DNA of 64,000 nt from Betaproteobacteria bacterium (lineage in GTDB: Bacteria > Pseudomonadota > Gammaproteobacteria > Burkholderiales > Rhodocyclaceae), in contig JADIYD010000010.1 of NCBI GenBank assembly GCA_016705475.1, forward strand, positions 294,039 to 358,038, read 5' to 3'. Made by a program: the position numbers and the translations under genes. The notes beneath the pieces were generated by a model. That model had not been told where the DNA came from, did no database searches, and saw only the letters and a program-made list of their open reading frames with translations. Below are positions 35,467 to 44,243 of the stretch, piece after piece. How positions within the stretch are numbered: position 1 is the first letter of the stretch; the number at the start of each line of letters is the position of its first letter.

Positions 35467-36569
35467 CGCTGGCGTTCCACGATCAGGCTGGCCAATCCGC
35501 CGCCAAAGCCGATCAGGTTGAGCAGCGCGCGCTCGATGTGTTCGGTGCTGCGGTCAACCATCGGAAACAGGGCAATTTCGGGGTCGACTTTGGCGAACCC
35601 TGCGGTGGCGGGGATTTTGTCGGCATCAAGGCAGGCAAGCAGGGCGGCGAGTTCCGCCACGCCGCTGGCACCCAGCGTGTGGCCGAGGCCGGGTTTCAGC
35701 GAGAGGAGCGGTGGCATGCGCTGGCCGAAAACGCTGCGCAGGGCATTGGCTTCGGCGAGGTCGGTACCCGGCGATCCGGCGGCCTGCAGCTTGATCAGCT
35801 CGATGTCGGCGGCCTGCAAATTGGCTTCTTTTAGGCAGTCGACCGCAACATCGGCGATTCGGCTGCCATCCGGGTTGGGTCCGGTGGTCGAAAAACCGTC
35901 GAGGCCGGTGCGCAGGCCGGCGATGCGCCAGCGGGCCGGTTCGGCGCTGAGGCGAACGGCGGCAACGGCCTCACCGAGAACCAGGCCGTCGCGCTGGGCG
36001 TCGAAGGGGCGGCCGGCGGTGCGCGAGAGCAATTCCATGGCGGCGAAACCGGCCAGCGTGCTGTCGTTGGCGAGTTCGACGCCGAGGACGATGGCGTCGT
36101 CGATGAGACCAGCGGCGATCAGGCTGCGCGCCGCGTCGAGGGCGGAAAAGCCCGAGGTGCAGGCGTTCGAGAAGCTGTAACGGGGGCCAGTCAGGGCCAG
36201 CCATTCGGCAATTTGTCGGCTGAACGCGGCGTTGGCCACCGGCAGTTCGAACGGCGCGCCGAGTTGCTCGAAATGGCCGATCTGAAAGGAGGATGAGGCG
36301 ATGAACAGCGGCATTTCTGCTGGCAAGCGGACGAGCTGTCCGGCGACCTTACGGACGGCCCGTTCGGCGCGGCGCATCCAGTCGGCTTCGTCGAGCGGCA
36401 GGGAAAAATACGGAAACACGCGTTCGCCGATCTTTCGGAGCCCGGCGCTGCATTCGCCATTCCACAGCGCGCTGGCGACGGTGGCCGGCAAATCGCCGCG
36501 GGCGCAAAGCAGGGCAGTTTCGGCGATGAAAACCTGACGCGTACTGAGCGGCAAAACCTGACGCGTCAT
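35463..36569 (-). CDS. Beta-ketoacyl-ACP synthase (KAS II-like), atypical first His position
   Basis: 368 residues. The nucleophile Cys137 is in SFSNACTSGFSALDAARSLI, and the late Lys292 and His297 are in LLSLKPGLGHTLGASGVAEL. The other catalytic His motif, normally HGTGTPxND, reads QAAGSPGTD at 262-270, so that His is replaced by Gln. It extends or condenses acyl groups on the ACP encoded just upstream, to which it is coupled by a 4-bp overlap; it also overlaps the chain-length-factor gene. Resembles ketosynthases of aryl polyene-type clusters. The Gln may be normal for this subfamily; I could not check. Confidence 0.85.
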   Translation of the reverse strand: MTRQVLPLSTRQVFIAETALLCARGDLPATVASALWNGECSAGLRKIGERVFPYFSLPLDEADWMRRAERAVRKVAGQLVRLPAEMPLFIASSSFQIGHFEQLGAPFELPVANAAFSRQIAEWLALTGPRYSFSNACTSGFSALDAARSLIAAGLIDDAIVLGVELANDSTLAGFAAMELLSRTAGRPFDAQRDGLVLGEAVAAVRLSAEPARWRIAGLRTGLDGFSTTGPNPDGSRIADVAVDCLKEANLQAADIELIKLQAAGSPGTDLAEANALRSVFGQRMPPLLSLKPGLGHTLGASGVAELAALLACLDADKIPATAGFAKVDPEIALFPMVDRSTEHIERALLNLIGFGGGLASLIVERQR

Positions 36570-36835
36570 GCGCGGCTGGCCAGCCAGGCCTCGAGGTGTT
36601 CTGCCATGTTGGCGACGCTGGACAGCACGCGGCGGGTTTCCTTGCTGTCGGGCAGGCGAAGGCCGTAGGTCTTCTTGATTGCCATGGAAACCTGCAGCGC
36701 GTCGAGCGAATCGAGTTGCAGCGGCGCTTCCGGGCCGAAGAGGAGTTCTTCGTCGGTGATGCTTTCCGGGGCGCAGTCCTTGTCGCAGGCTTCGACGATC
36801 AGGGCTTTGAGGGCGAGGCGGAGGTCAGTGGTCAT
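36566..36835 (-). CDS. Acyl carrier protein (phosphopantetheine-binding)
   Basis: 89 residues. The attachment serine is Ser43 in PLQLDSLDALQVSMAIKKTY, the standard DSL motif of a carrier protein, with flanking acidic helices (DEELLFGPEAP). The start overlaps the permease stop by 4 bp and the stop overlaps the ketosynthase start by 4 bp. It is the likely carrier on which the cluster's product is built. A phosphopantetheinyl transferase is not in the window. Confidence 0.92.
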   Translation of the reverse strand: MTTDLRLALKALIVEACDKDCAPESITDEELLFGPEAPLQLDSLDALQVSMAIKKTYGLRLPDSKETRRVLSSVANMAEHLEAWLASRA

Positions 36836-38046
36836 GCGGTTTGGCGGCGGTTGAGCCAGGTCGCGACGGCGAGGGCCAGGGCCGCGCAGGCGAGGAGTTT
36901 GACGAGGTCAGGCAGGATGGCGGCAAAGTCGCCGTGGCGCAGCATGACGGTATGGAAGCCGTTGAGCGCCCAGGCCATCGGCGACCATTCGGCGAGGGTC
37001 TGCATGGTGCCCGGCATCATGAATTTGGGGACCATGATGCCGCCGATGGCCGCCATCAGAATGTTGCCGACGCCGCCGATGATCGTCGATTGCTGCGTTG
37101 TTTGCGCCAGGCTGGCGACGAGCAGGGCGCAGGCGACCGCAGCCAGGCTGACGGCGGCGGCGACCAGCCAGCAGTGGAACAGCCCGACGCCTGACGGCAT
37201 GACGAGCGCCTCGCCACCGAACAGCGGGACGCCCCAGATACCGACGGCAACCATCAGGACGGCCTGAATCTGATTGACGACGAAAAAGGGTAGCAGTTTG
37301 CCGAGCAGGACATCGCGGAAAGGGACGCCCATGGCGGCGAGGCGCTGGAGCGTGCCTTGCTGGCGTTCGGTGATCAGGATGGCGGAAATCGGGATGACGA
37401 CGAAGAACATGGCGAAGACCAGCCAGGCGGGCACGTTTTGCTGCACCGACGAGGGCGGGCGGATGCTGCGGTCGTTCTGCACGGCGGTGCTGACGATTTC
37501 GTCCGGCCAGTCGCGTTCGGCCGGCCGGGCGGTCGTTGGCAGGCCGAACAGCTTGCCGGCGCTGTGCGTCAGTTCGTCGGCCCGCAGCATGCCGAGCGCG
37601 GCGCTGGTCTGGTTGCGGAAGGCCAGTTGCAGCGCCGGGTTCAGGGTCGGATCGACCATCAGGGTCAGTGATTCGGTGGCCTGGCCGTCGGCTCCGGCCG
37701 GGGTCAGCAGGCGTTCGCCGAAACCCTTGGGCAACACCAGCGCCAGCGCGTAGCGGCCGGCGCGGATGTCGGAACGGGCGGCGTCGGTCGTCGCCGGGGC
37801 GGCAACGTGGCGGAAGCTGCCGGTCTTGTCCAGGCGGCGGGCCAGCGATTGCGAATGCGGGCTGCCATCGAGGTCGACGATGGCGTAGGCCACGTCGATG
37901 GCTGCGCCGGGCATGAAGGCATCGTGCAGCGCCATGGTCATGACCAGGATGAAGATGATGGGCATGACGAAAAGGGCGGCCAGACCGTGCCGGTCGCGCA
38001 GCAAAGCCAGGGTTTCCTTGGTCCACAGGGCAAGCAGGCGGGTCAT
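36832..38046 (-). CDS. ABC-2 type transporter permease
   Basis: 404 residues. One N-terminal helix (ALFVMPIIFILVMTMALHDA), a large extracytoplasmic domain (about 45-190), then five helices including FAMFFVVIPISAILITERQQ, GTLQRLAAMGVPFRDVLLG and VGNILMAAIGGIMVPKFMMP, the ABC-2 membrane domain. Encoded 6 bp downstream of its ATPase and overlapping the ACP gene. The pair probably exports the product of this operon. Confidence 0.9.
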   Translation of the reverse strand: MTRLLALWTKETLALLRDRHGLAALFVMPIIFILVMTMALHDAFMPGAAIDVAYAIVDLDGSPHSQSLARRLDKTGSFRHVAAPATTDAARSDIRAGRYALALVLPKGFGERLLTPAGADGQATESLTLMVDPTLNPALQLAFRNQTSAALGMLRADELTHSAGKLFGLPTTARPAERDWPDEIVSTAVQNDRSIRPPSSVQQNVPAWLVFAMFFVVIPISAILITERQQGTLQRLAAMGVPFRDVLLGKLLPFFVVNQIQAVLMVAVGIWGVPLFGGEALVMPSGVGLFHCWLVAAAVSLAAVACALLVASLAQTTQQSTIIGGVGNILMAAIGGIMVPKFMMPGTMQTLAEWSPMAWALNGFHTVMLRHGDFAAILPDLVKLLACAALALAVATWLNRRQTA

Positions 38047-38052
38047 GTTTGG

Positions 38053-38965
38053 CTAGTCCCGCAGTGAGCGCCGGGTCAGGCGCATGAAAAGCTGTTCGAG
38101 ATTTTGCCGTCCGACGTGCAGCTGGCGCACGGTGCAGCCGGCTTCGGCCAGTTCGTCTAGCAAACGGGCCGCTTCCACGGTCGACCGGAAAAAAAGGCCA
38201 AATTTGAAATGGCCGAGATCGGTCGCCGCGTAGCGTTCGGCCAGGGCGGGCGGCAGCGGCCGGTCGAGTTCGATTTCGGCGCTGCTGTCGGCGGTGGCCA
38301 GCAGGTCGTCGAGCGTGCCTTCGCTCAGAACGCGACCCTGGTCGAGGATGGCGACACGCTGGCAGATGGCCTCGACTTCTTCCATGTAGTGGCTGGTGTA
38401 GAGCACCGTCGTGCCGGCTGGCGGGCAGGGCGGCGATGGATTCGAGCAGGAAGCTGCGTGACTGCGGGTCGACGCCGACGGTGGGCTCGTCGAGCAGCAG
38501 CAATTGCGGCCGGCCGAGCAGGCCGATGGCCAGGTTGAGGCGCCGGCGCAGGCCGCCGGAGAGTTGTTCGGCGCGCTTGCCGGTGACCTGTTCGAGCCGG
38601 GCGAAGGCGATGGCGGCGTCGATCTGCGTCTTGATTTCAGGGCCGTTCAGGCTGAGAACGCCGGCGAAGAAACGCAGATTCTCGGCCACCGTCAACATCG
38701 GGTAGAAGGCGTAGTCTTGGGGCACCAGCGCGATGGCGCGTGAATTGGCGGCGCGGGCTTCGGCCAGCGGCTGGCCATTTAGGGAAAGCTTGCCATCTGC
38801 TGCGGTCAACAGCCCGGCGAGCAGCGAAATGAGCGTTGTCTTGCCGGCGCCGTTCGGGCCGAGCAGGCCGTACACGCAGCCAGCCGGAATGTTCAGCGAG
38901 ACGTCCTGCAACGCCGGGGCGGCGGCATCGCGATAGCGGTAGGAAACGCCATCGACCTTGAGCAT
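38053..38965 (-). CDS. ABC transporter ATP-binding protein, frameshifted
   Basis: Two frames. From ATG 38963-38965: MLKVDGVSYRYRDAAAPALQ, Walker A GLLGPNGAGKTTLISLLAGL at about 33-52, signature LSGGLRRRLNLAIGLLG, Walker B LLLLDEPTVGVDP. Near 38413-38420 one base is off: after SIAALPA the continuation is AGTTVLYTSHYMEEVEAICQ with the switch His, then a C-terminal extension ending LTRRSLRD. Single-base sequence error is the simplest cause. The BtrH-like stop overlaps its start (TGATG). It drives the ABC-2 permease that follows. Confidence 0.9.
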
Positions 38966-39960
38966 CAGGCGGCGCGGCGCAGATCGCGGAAGAATGTCTG
39001 CTCGCGGTCGGCGACGGCGCGCAGCTTGTCAGCCAGCTTGACCGGATTGAGCGGTTCGCGGTCGCGGATCATGCGGGCCGTGGACAGCGCGAATTCGCGC
39101 CATTCGTCGCCGATGTCGACGAGCGTTTCGGACAGTTCGTTGAGCGCCGGGCGGGCCAGCCGCTCAGCCGCTTCCTGCAGGAAGGCGGCGTAGATGAAAC
39201 GGAATCCGCCGCCGCCCGTGCCGATTTCTTCCTGCATGCGGACGACCTGGCCGATGAACATCTTGGCCGCGGCCGGGTTGCCGGTTGCATCGAGGCGCTG
39301 GATGGCATTGGCCAGCCGACGAATGCCGCGCACGCCGATGATCGGGATGGGCGAATCGAGCAAAATCCGAGTCGTTTTCTTGATGGCCTTGGGCAGTACT
39401 TTCGCCCAGTCCGGCTCGGACGGCTTGCCTTCCGGGTAGTAGAGCAGCCCCTTCGGTGCCAGCACGCCCTTGGCAAAGCGGGCGCGACGCAGGTCGGCCG
39501 GGGCGCAGGTCACGGTCGTTTCCACCACCGGATCGGACAGCTGGTAATCGCCGCTCGCCGCATCGCGGCCATAGGCCAGCACATTGTGGGCGTTGAAATG
39601 AAAGCGCAGGTCTTCCGGCATGTAGGGCAGCCAGAACACGGAGGTCTGCATGCCGACCAGCCGGCCGGCGGCTAGCAGTTGATCGAGGCGCTGTTCGCCG
39701 GCTTCCGGGCTGCGGAAGGTTTCGAAACGCATCTTGAGGCCGAGTGGCTTCTGCAGGCCCTTGATGATGAACTTCGGCGGCATCCGGTAAGCGACCAGCG
39801 GCAGGCCGTTGATCTTGATGATCGGCAGATAGGCGAAGGAGAGCGCCGACGACAGGCCGAAAGCCATCGCTTCCGAAATCGGCAGGCCGAGATGGCGCAG
39901 CATGGACGACATGACGCCGCTTTCGCAATGGGAAGCGTGGCTGTGCTGGAATTCCATCAT
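38965..39960 (-). CDS. BtrH N-terminal domain acyltransferase (with DUF4872-like C-terminus)
   Basis: About 331 residues from the ATG at 39958-39960. The first block MMEFQHSHASHCESGVMSSM, then LRHLGLPISEAMAFGLSSAL, is the BtrH_N signature with His11-Cys12 near the N-terminus, a papain/C39-like cysteine fold. Middle: NAHNVLAYGRDAASGDYQLS; C-terminal half is helical (about 180-331). In butirosin synthesis BtrH moves an acyl group from an acyl carrier protein to an amino group. Here an ACP is encoded in the same operon, so a similar transfer is likely, acceptor unknown. The start overlaps the preceding stop (ATGA) and the stop overlaps the ATPase start. Confidence 0.8.
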   Translation of the reverse strand: MMEFQHSHASHCESGVMSSMLRHLGLPISEAMAFGLSSALSFAYLPIIKINGLPLVAYRMPPKFIIKGLQKPLGLKMRFETFRSPEAGEQRLDQLLAAGRLVGMQTSVFWLPYMPEDLRFHFNAHNVLAYGRDAASGDYQLSDPVVETTVTCAPADLRRARFAKGVLAPKGLLYYPEGKPSEPDWAKVLPKAIKKTTRILLDSPIPIIGVRGIRRLANAIQRLDATGNPAAAKMFIGQVVRMQEEIGTGGGGFRFIYAAFLQEAAERLARPALNELSETLVDIGDEWREFALSTARMIRDREPLNPVKLADKLRAVADREQTFFRDLRRAA

Positions 39961-40352
39961 TCGGCCTTCTTGAGTTGCTCGACGCTCAGGCCCATGGCCT
40001 CGCCGTAGCGCTGGAGCAGCCCGGCCGACAACCCGGCGAAAATGTCGGGCCGGAAATGGCGGCGGATGCGCCATTGCCACAGACCGGTGACCTGCGACAG
40101 CAGCGGCACGTCCATGCGCGCCTTGTGCATGTGGTATTCAAGCACCGACGTCTGGCCGGCGATGACGCGCTGGCGGGCATCTTCGGCCAGCCGGTTGAGA
40201 TCTTCGACGGCCTGCCGGGTGACGATTTCCTCGACCTCCCAGCCAGCCGATTGCACGATGTGCAGCTTGCCGTCGTCGCCGCGCGCATAGACTGCCTTGC
40301 GGTGGCCGGCTAGCGTGCTGTTGCCTTCCTGCGGAACTTCGCTATCAAGCAT
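39957..40352 (-). CDS. Uncharacterised protein of the ketosynthase operon
   Basis: 131 residues, not recognised. Hydrophilic, with an acidic helix WEVEEIVTRQAVEDLNRLAE and a basic patch VTGLWQWRIRRHFRPDIFAG near the C-terminus, then LLQRYGEAMGLSVEQLKKAE. No signal peptide or membrane span. The start lies within the KAS III-like gene (8-bp overlap) and the stop overlaps the BtrH-like start, so it is a fixed member of the operon. A small accessory or regulatory protein is possible. Confidence 0.75.
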   Translation of the reverse strand: MLDSEVPQEGNSTLAGHRKAVYARGDDGKLHIVQSAGWEVEEIVTRQAVEDLNRLAEDARQRVIAGQTSVLEYHMHKARMDVPLLSQVTGLWQWRIRRHFRPDIFAGLSAGLLQRYGEAMGLSVEQLKKAE

Positions 40353-41508
40353 GGTCGACAGCCGTCAGGTGCATGAGTGAGCCGGTGAATCGGCCGCTTT
40401 CGGGAATGAAGCAGAGCAGCCGTTCGCCATGCTTGAGTCGGCCACTTTTGAGCAATTCGTCGATCATGATGTAGATCGACGCCGAGCCGGTGTTGCCCTT
40501 GGTCTGCAGGTTGGTGAACCATTTTTCCTGGGCGATGGGGAAGCCGACGGTGTTCATGCACGCGTCCATCGGCTTGCGGAAGTACTCCGAAGACATGTGC
40601 GGCAGGAACCAGTCGATATCGGCCGGTTTCACATCGCGCGTGCGCTGCATTTTTTCCAGCGACTTGCCGATGGTCTGGTAGGTCACTTCGGCGTTGAGCA
40701 AGCGCACATCCTGCTTGACCGAGAAAATCGACTGCGCGGCCCGCTGTTCGGGTGAGTAATGCTGCCAGCCCCGGAGCGATCCATCGTCCAGTTTCTCGCC
40801 GCCGGCGTACATGCAGACTTCCATGGAATTGGCCTGCGACAGGATGTCGATCCAGTCGATACGCAGTGACAGGCCATCGGTACGCGGCTGATCCTGCAAC
40901 AGGAAGGCGCCGGCACCATCGGACAGCATCCAGCGCAGGAAATCCTTTTCGAAGGCGATTTCCGGATTGGTTTCCAGTTCGGCCACCCGGCGTTCCGATT
41001 CGGCGGCGAAATTGCGGGCATGGAGAACGCTGGAAGCAAGCTCCGAGGCGGTCGCAACCGCGTTGCGGGCCTGCCCGGACAGCACGCTCATCCAGGCGTA
41101 TTTGAGCGCCGTGATGCCGGCGACGCAGATGGCTGCGGTGGACACGACTTCGCAGGGCGGAATGCCCAGTTCGCCATGCACCATCACGGCGTGATTGGGC
41201 ATGATCTGATCGGGGATGGTCGTGCCGCTCACCAGGCAGTCGATATCGTCGGGCGAAAAGCGTTCGCAGGCAAGGCCGCGCACGGCTTCGGCCGTCAGCT
41301 GGGCATTGGTGTGGGTCGGCGCGCCAGTCGTCGGGTCAATGGCGTAGTGGCGCTGCCGGATTCCGTTGCTACGCAGCACGATGCGCCGGGCGCGCGACGG
41401 CTTGCCGGCAATCATGCCGAGCACGTTCTCGATGTCGTCGTTGCCGACCGGCGCGTTGGGCAGAAAGACCGACGTGCCGTTGATGTAAACCTTGCCGCTA
41501 GGGTGCAT
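40345..41508 (-). CDS. KAS III-like condensing enzyme (DarB-type)
   Basis: 387 residues from the ATG at 41506-41508 (MHPSGKVYINGTSVFLPNAP); the longer in-frame reading overlaps the DarA-like gene. The FabH-type triad is visible: Cys128 in STAAICVAGITALKYAWMSV, His304 in WFLPHMSSEYFRKP and Asn339 in KGNTGSASIYIMIDELLKSG. In dialkylresorcinol and related pathways the KAS III-like enzyme (DarB) joins two acyl units, working with DarA, whose gene is just upstream and overlaps by 11 bp. The chemistry is inferred from family; the acyl substrates are not known. Confidence 0.83.
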   Translation of the reverse strand: MHPSGKVYINGTSVFLPNAPVGNDDIENVLGMIAGKPSRARRIVLRSNGIRQRHYAIDPTTGAPTHTNAQLTAEAVRGLACERFSPDDIDCLVSGTTIPDQIMPNHAVMVHGELGIPPCEVVSTAAICVAGITALKYAWMSVLSGQARNAVATASELASSVLHARNFAAESERRVAELETNPEIAFEKDFLRWMLSDGAGAFLLQDQPRTDGLSLRIDWIDILSQANSMEVCMYAGGEKLDDGSLRGWQHYSPEQRAAQSIFSVKQDVRLLNAEVTYQTIGKSLEKMQRTRDVKPADIDWFLPHMSSEYFRKPMDACMNTVGFPIAQEKWFTNLQTKGNTGSASIYIMIDELLKSGRLKHGERLLCFIPESGRFTGSLMHLTAVDHA

Positions 41509-42442
41509 ATTTTTGTAAGTTGAATTCCTGCGAGCCGGATGGCTGTTCCAGTTCGGCCTTGAGCCGCTCAAGCCTCGGTTTGAGTAGCGGAGAAAATAGC
41601 CATTGTAACAACAGGCTTATTGGAACGACTGTCACGATGAGCGTGATCAGGTAAACCACAAACAGCAATAGGACAGGGCGCCGACGCCACTGACCCCGTT
41701 TGCCGAATAGCCGGACGAGTTTCGACCAGACCCCGAAAGCGCGTCGCCCGGCCCGTTCGCTGACAGCCAGACGGGCATTGACCGTGACGGCACGCAGGCC
41801 AGCCAGCATCGGCTGGCCGGATTTTTCCCGGTCATTGTTCAAGCCGTCGGCCAGAGCCAGCCCGAAACGACTGGCTTGCCGGATTTCTTCTGGCGACACG
41901 CCAGCTGGTGGCAGACCCAGAAAGCTGTTTTTCTTGCCGGTCCATACCCAGCGCGGCGTGGTGATGAAGGTGGCTAGCGGATGGCCCTGGTCGGTGAAGG
42001 CAAGGTGGTCGATAAGGCGGCCGCCGGCGCCGGCAATCAGTTGTTTCATCGTTTCCTGCGCCGACAGCCACATGTTGCGGCAGGCCACCAGCGTGATGAC
42101 GGGCTTACCGTCGATCAGCTTCCGGCCTTCCTCACTTTTCAGGAAGGCGGTCATCGGCAGGGCTGGGGATAGATACCAGACCTGATAGGTCAGGATCACC
42201 AGGTCGAAGGTTGTGTCGGCGGCGACTTCCAGAGCGCGTAAGGGCGGCGCGTCAAGCTGCACGCATTCAGGAAACGCGTCGAAAAACTCGACAATGGGCC
42301 ACGGAAACGGAAAGGGTGTTTCCGGTGCCAGTGTTTCAACATGTACGTCGTGCCCGGCAGCTCGCAAGGGATCGACGATCCTGGCGGAAATGTCCGAAAG
42401 CTGTCCCGATTGGGAGTAATTGACGACGAGAACGCGTTTCAA
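41498..42442 (-). CDS. DarA-like condensing/aromatising enzyme (dialkylresorcinol type)
   Basis: 314 residues. N-terminal flavodoxin-like fold with MKRVLVVNYSQSGQLSDISA (flavin phosphate loop SQSGQ), then FDLVILTYQVWYLSPALPMT and PVITLVACRNMWLSAQETMK. C-terminal part has two membrane helices (LLLFVVYLITLIVTVVPISL and LLQWLFSPLLK). Members are annotated as dialkylresorcinol condensing enzymes; DarA oxidises or cyclises the DarB product. No ATG is in place: a TTG at 42440-42442 with GGA upstream is used. It is the first gene of the nine-gene operon, and the promoter should lie in 42443-42602. Confidence 0.78.
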   Translation of the reverse strand: MKRVLVVNYSQSGQLSDISARIVDPLRAAGHDVHVETLAPETPFPFPWPIVEFFDAFPECVQLDAPPLRALEVAADTTFDLVILTYQVWYLSPALPMTAFLKSEEGRKLIDGKPVITLVACRNMWLSAQETMKQLIAGAGGRLIDHLAFTDQGHPLATFITTPRWVWTGKKNSFLGLPPAGVSPEEIRQASRFGLALADGLNNDREKSGQPMLAGLRAVTVNARLAVSERAGRRAFGVWSKLVRLFGKRGQWRRRPVLLLFVVYLITLIVTVVPISLLLQWLFSPLLKPRLERLKAELEQPSGSQEFNLQKYAP

Positions 42443-42602
42443 GAGGCATCCACTGGGCTGGCGAACTCATCATTCTAGCAAATCAGTGTGTTGCCACGGA
42501 AATGGCGGGATATCCCATTTGAGAGTGCGATATTTGGTCGAGACGCTTGGGCTTTTTGGCCCTTATCGGCTATGATTCTGCTTTCCCGCAGCCTGTCTTT
42601 CC

Positions 42603-44243
42603 ATGACCAAATTTGTTTTCGTTACGGGTGGTGTCGTGTCCTCATTGGGCAAAGGCATCGCCGCCGCGTCGCTCGGGGCCATTCTGGAATCCCGCGGCAT
42701 CAAAGTCACCCACCTCAAGCTTGACCCCTACATCAACGTCGACCCCGGCACGATGAGTCCTTTCCAGCACGGAGAGGTTTTCGTCACCGAGGACGGCGCC
42801 GAGACCGATCTCGATCTCGGGCATTACGAGCGCTTCACGAGCGCCAAAATGGGCAAGCGCAACAACTTCACGACGGGCCAGATTTACGACACGGTGCTCA
42901 AGAAAGAGCGTCGCGGCGAGTATCTCGGCAAGACCGTGCAGGTCATCCCGCACATCACCGACGAGATCAAGAACAAGATCAAGGCCGGTGCCGAAGGCGC
43001 CGATGTGGCTATCGTCGAAGTCGGCGGTACGGTCGGCGACATCGAGTCGCTGCCCTTCCTGGAAGCCATTCGCCAGATCGGTTTCGAGGAAGGCCGCAAC
43101 AACGTCTGCTACATGCATCTGACGCTGCTGCCCTACATTCCGACTGCCGGCGAACTAAAAACCAAGCCGACCCAGCACTCCGTCAAGGAACTGCGCGAAA
43201 TCGGTATTCAGCCGGACATCCTGCTCTGCCGTGCTGACCGTTCGATTCCGGTCGAAGAACGTCGCAAGATCGCCTTGTTCTGCAACGTGATGCCCGAAGC
43301 GGTTATCGAGTGTCTCGATGCCGATTCGATCTACAAGATCCCGGGCATGCTGCACGACCAGATGCTCGACGAAATTGTCTGCCACAAGCTCAATATCCTG
43401 GCCAAGGCCGCCGATCTGACGGTCTGGCGCAACCTGATCATTGCGCTGGAGCATCCGCAGCACGAAGTGACCGTGGCTTTCGTCGGCAAGTATGTCGATC
43501 TGACCGAGTCCTACAAGTCGCTGATCGAAGCGATCAAGCACGCCGGCATCCATACGCGCAGCCAGGTCAATATCGTTTATCTCGACTCGGAAGACATCGA
43601 AAAGAACGGTGTCGGCGTCTTGAAAGGCATCGATGCCATTCTGGTGCCGGGCGGCTTTGGTCGTCGTGGCACGGAGGGCAAGATTGCCGCCATTCGCTAC
43701 GCCCGCGAAAACAAGGTGCCTTACCTTGGTATCTGTCTCGGCATGCAGCTCGCTGTCGTCGAATTCGCCCGCGATGTGGCCGGTATGGCCGAGGCGCACT
43801 CCACTGAGTTCGTTCAGGACACGCCTTATCCGGTCATCGGCCTGATTACCGAATGGCTCGATGCCTCTGGCAAGGTCGAAAAGCGCAGCGAAGACTCCGA
43901 CATCGGCGGCACGATGCGCCTGGGTGGTCAGGTCTGCACGCTGGCCGAAGGGTCGCTGGCTCGTCAGATCTACGGTGCTCCGGAAATTACCGAGCGTCAC
44001 CGCCATCGCTATGAAGTCAATAACACCCTCTTGGCGCAACTCGAAGCCAAGGGACTGGTCGTTGCCGGCCGTGCGCCGGGTACTGACCTCTGCGAAATGG
44101 TCGAATTGCCGGCTGACGTCCATCCGTGGTTTGTTGGTTGCCAGTTCCACCCTGAATTCACCTCCAACCCGCGTCAGGGCCATCCGCTCTTTACGTCGTT
44201 CGTAAAGGCTGCGCTGACCAATCAAAAGGTCAAGGCTAAATGA
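42603..44243 (+). CDS. pyrG: CTP synthase
   Basis: 546 residues. Synthetase domain: MTKFVFVTGGVVSSLGKGIA, LDPYINVDPGTMSPFQHGEV, EVGGTVGDIESLPFLEAIRQ. C-terminal glutamine amidotransferase with Cys in YLGICLGMQLAVVEFARDVA and the His-Glu of FHPEFTSNPRQGHPL. Makes CTP from UTP and glutamine. Its stop overlaps the kdsA start by 4 bp. Confidence 0.98.
   Translation: MTKFVFVTGGVVSSLGKGIAAASLGAILESRGIKVTHLKLDPYINVDPGTMSPFQHGEVFVTEDGAETDLDLGHYERFTSAKMGKRNNFTTGQIYDTVLKKERRGEYLGKTVQVIPHITDEIKNKIKAGAEGADVAIVEVGGTVGDIESLPFLEAIRQIGFEEGRNNVCYMHLTLLPYIPTAGELKTKPTQHSVKELREIGIQPDILLCRADRSIPVEERRKIALFCNVMPEAVIECLDADSIYKIPGMLHDQMLDEIVCHKLNILAKAADLTVWRNLIIALEHPQHEVTVAFVGKYVDLTESYKSLIEAIKHAGIHTRSQVNIVYLDSEDIEKNGVGVLKGIDAILVPGGFGRRGTEGKIAAIRYARENKVPYLGICLGMQLAVVEFARDVAGMAEAHSTEFVQDTPYPVIGLITEWLDASGKVEKRSEDSDIGGTMRLGGQVCTLAEGSLARQIYGAPEITERHRHRYEVNNTLLAQLEAKGLVVAGRAPGTDLCEMVELPADVHPWFVGCQFHPEFTSNPRQGHPLFTSFVKAALTNQKVKAK

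Noticed and set aside
36908..38965. A 685-codon open frame across the ABC ATPase and permease
   Set aside because: Only its first about 200 codons are the real ATPase; after the frameshift it reads the permease gene in a wrong frame (Arg/Pro-rich, no family features).
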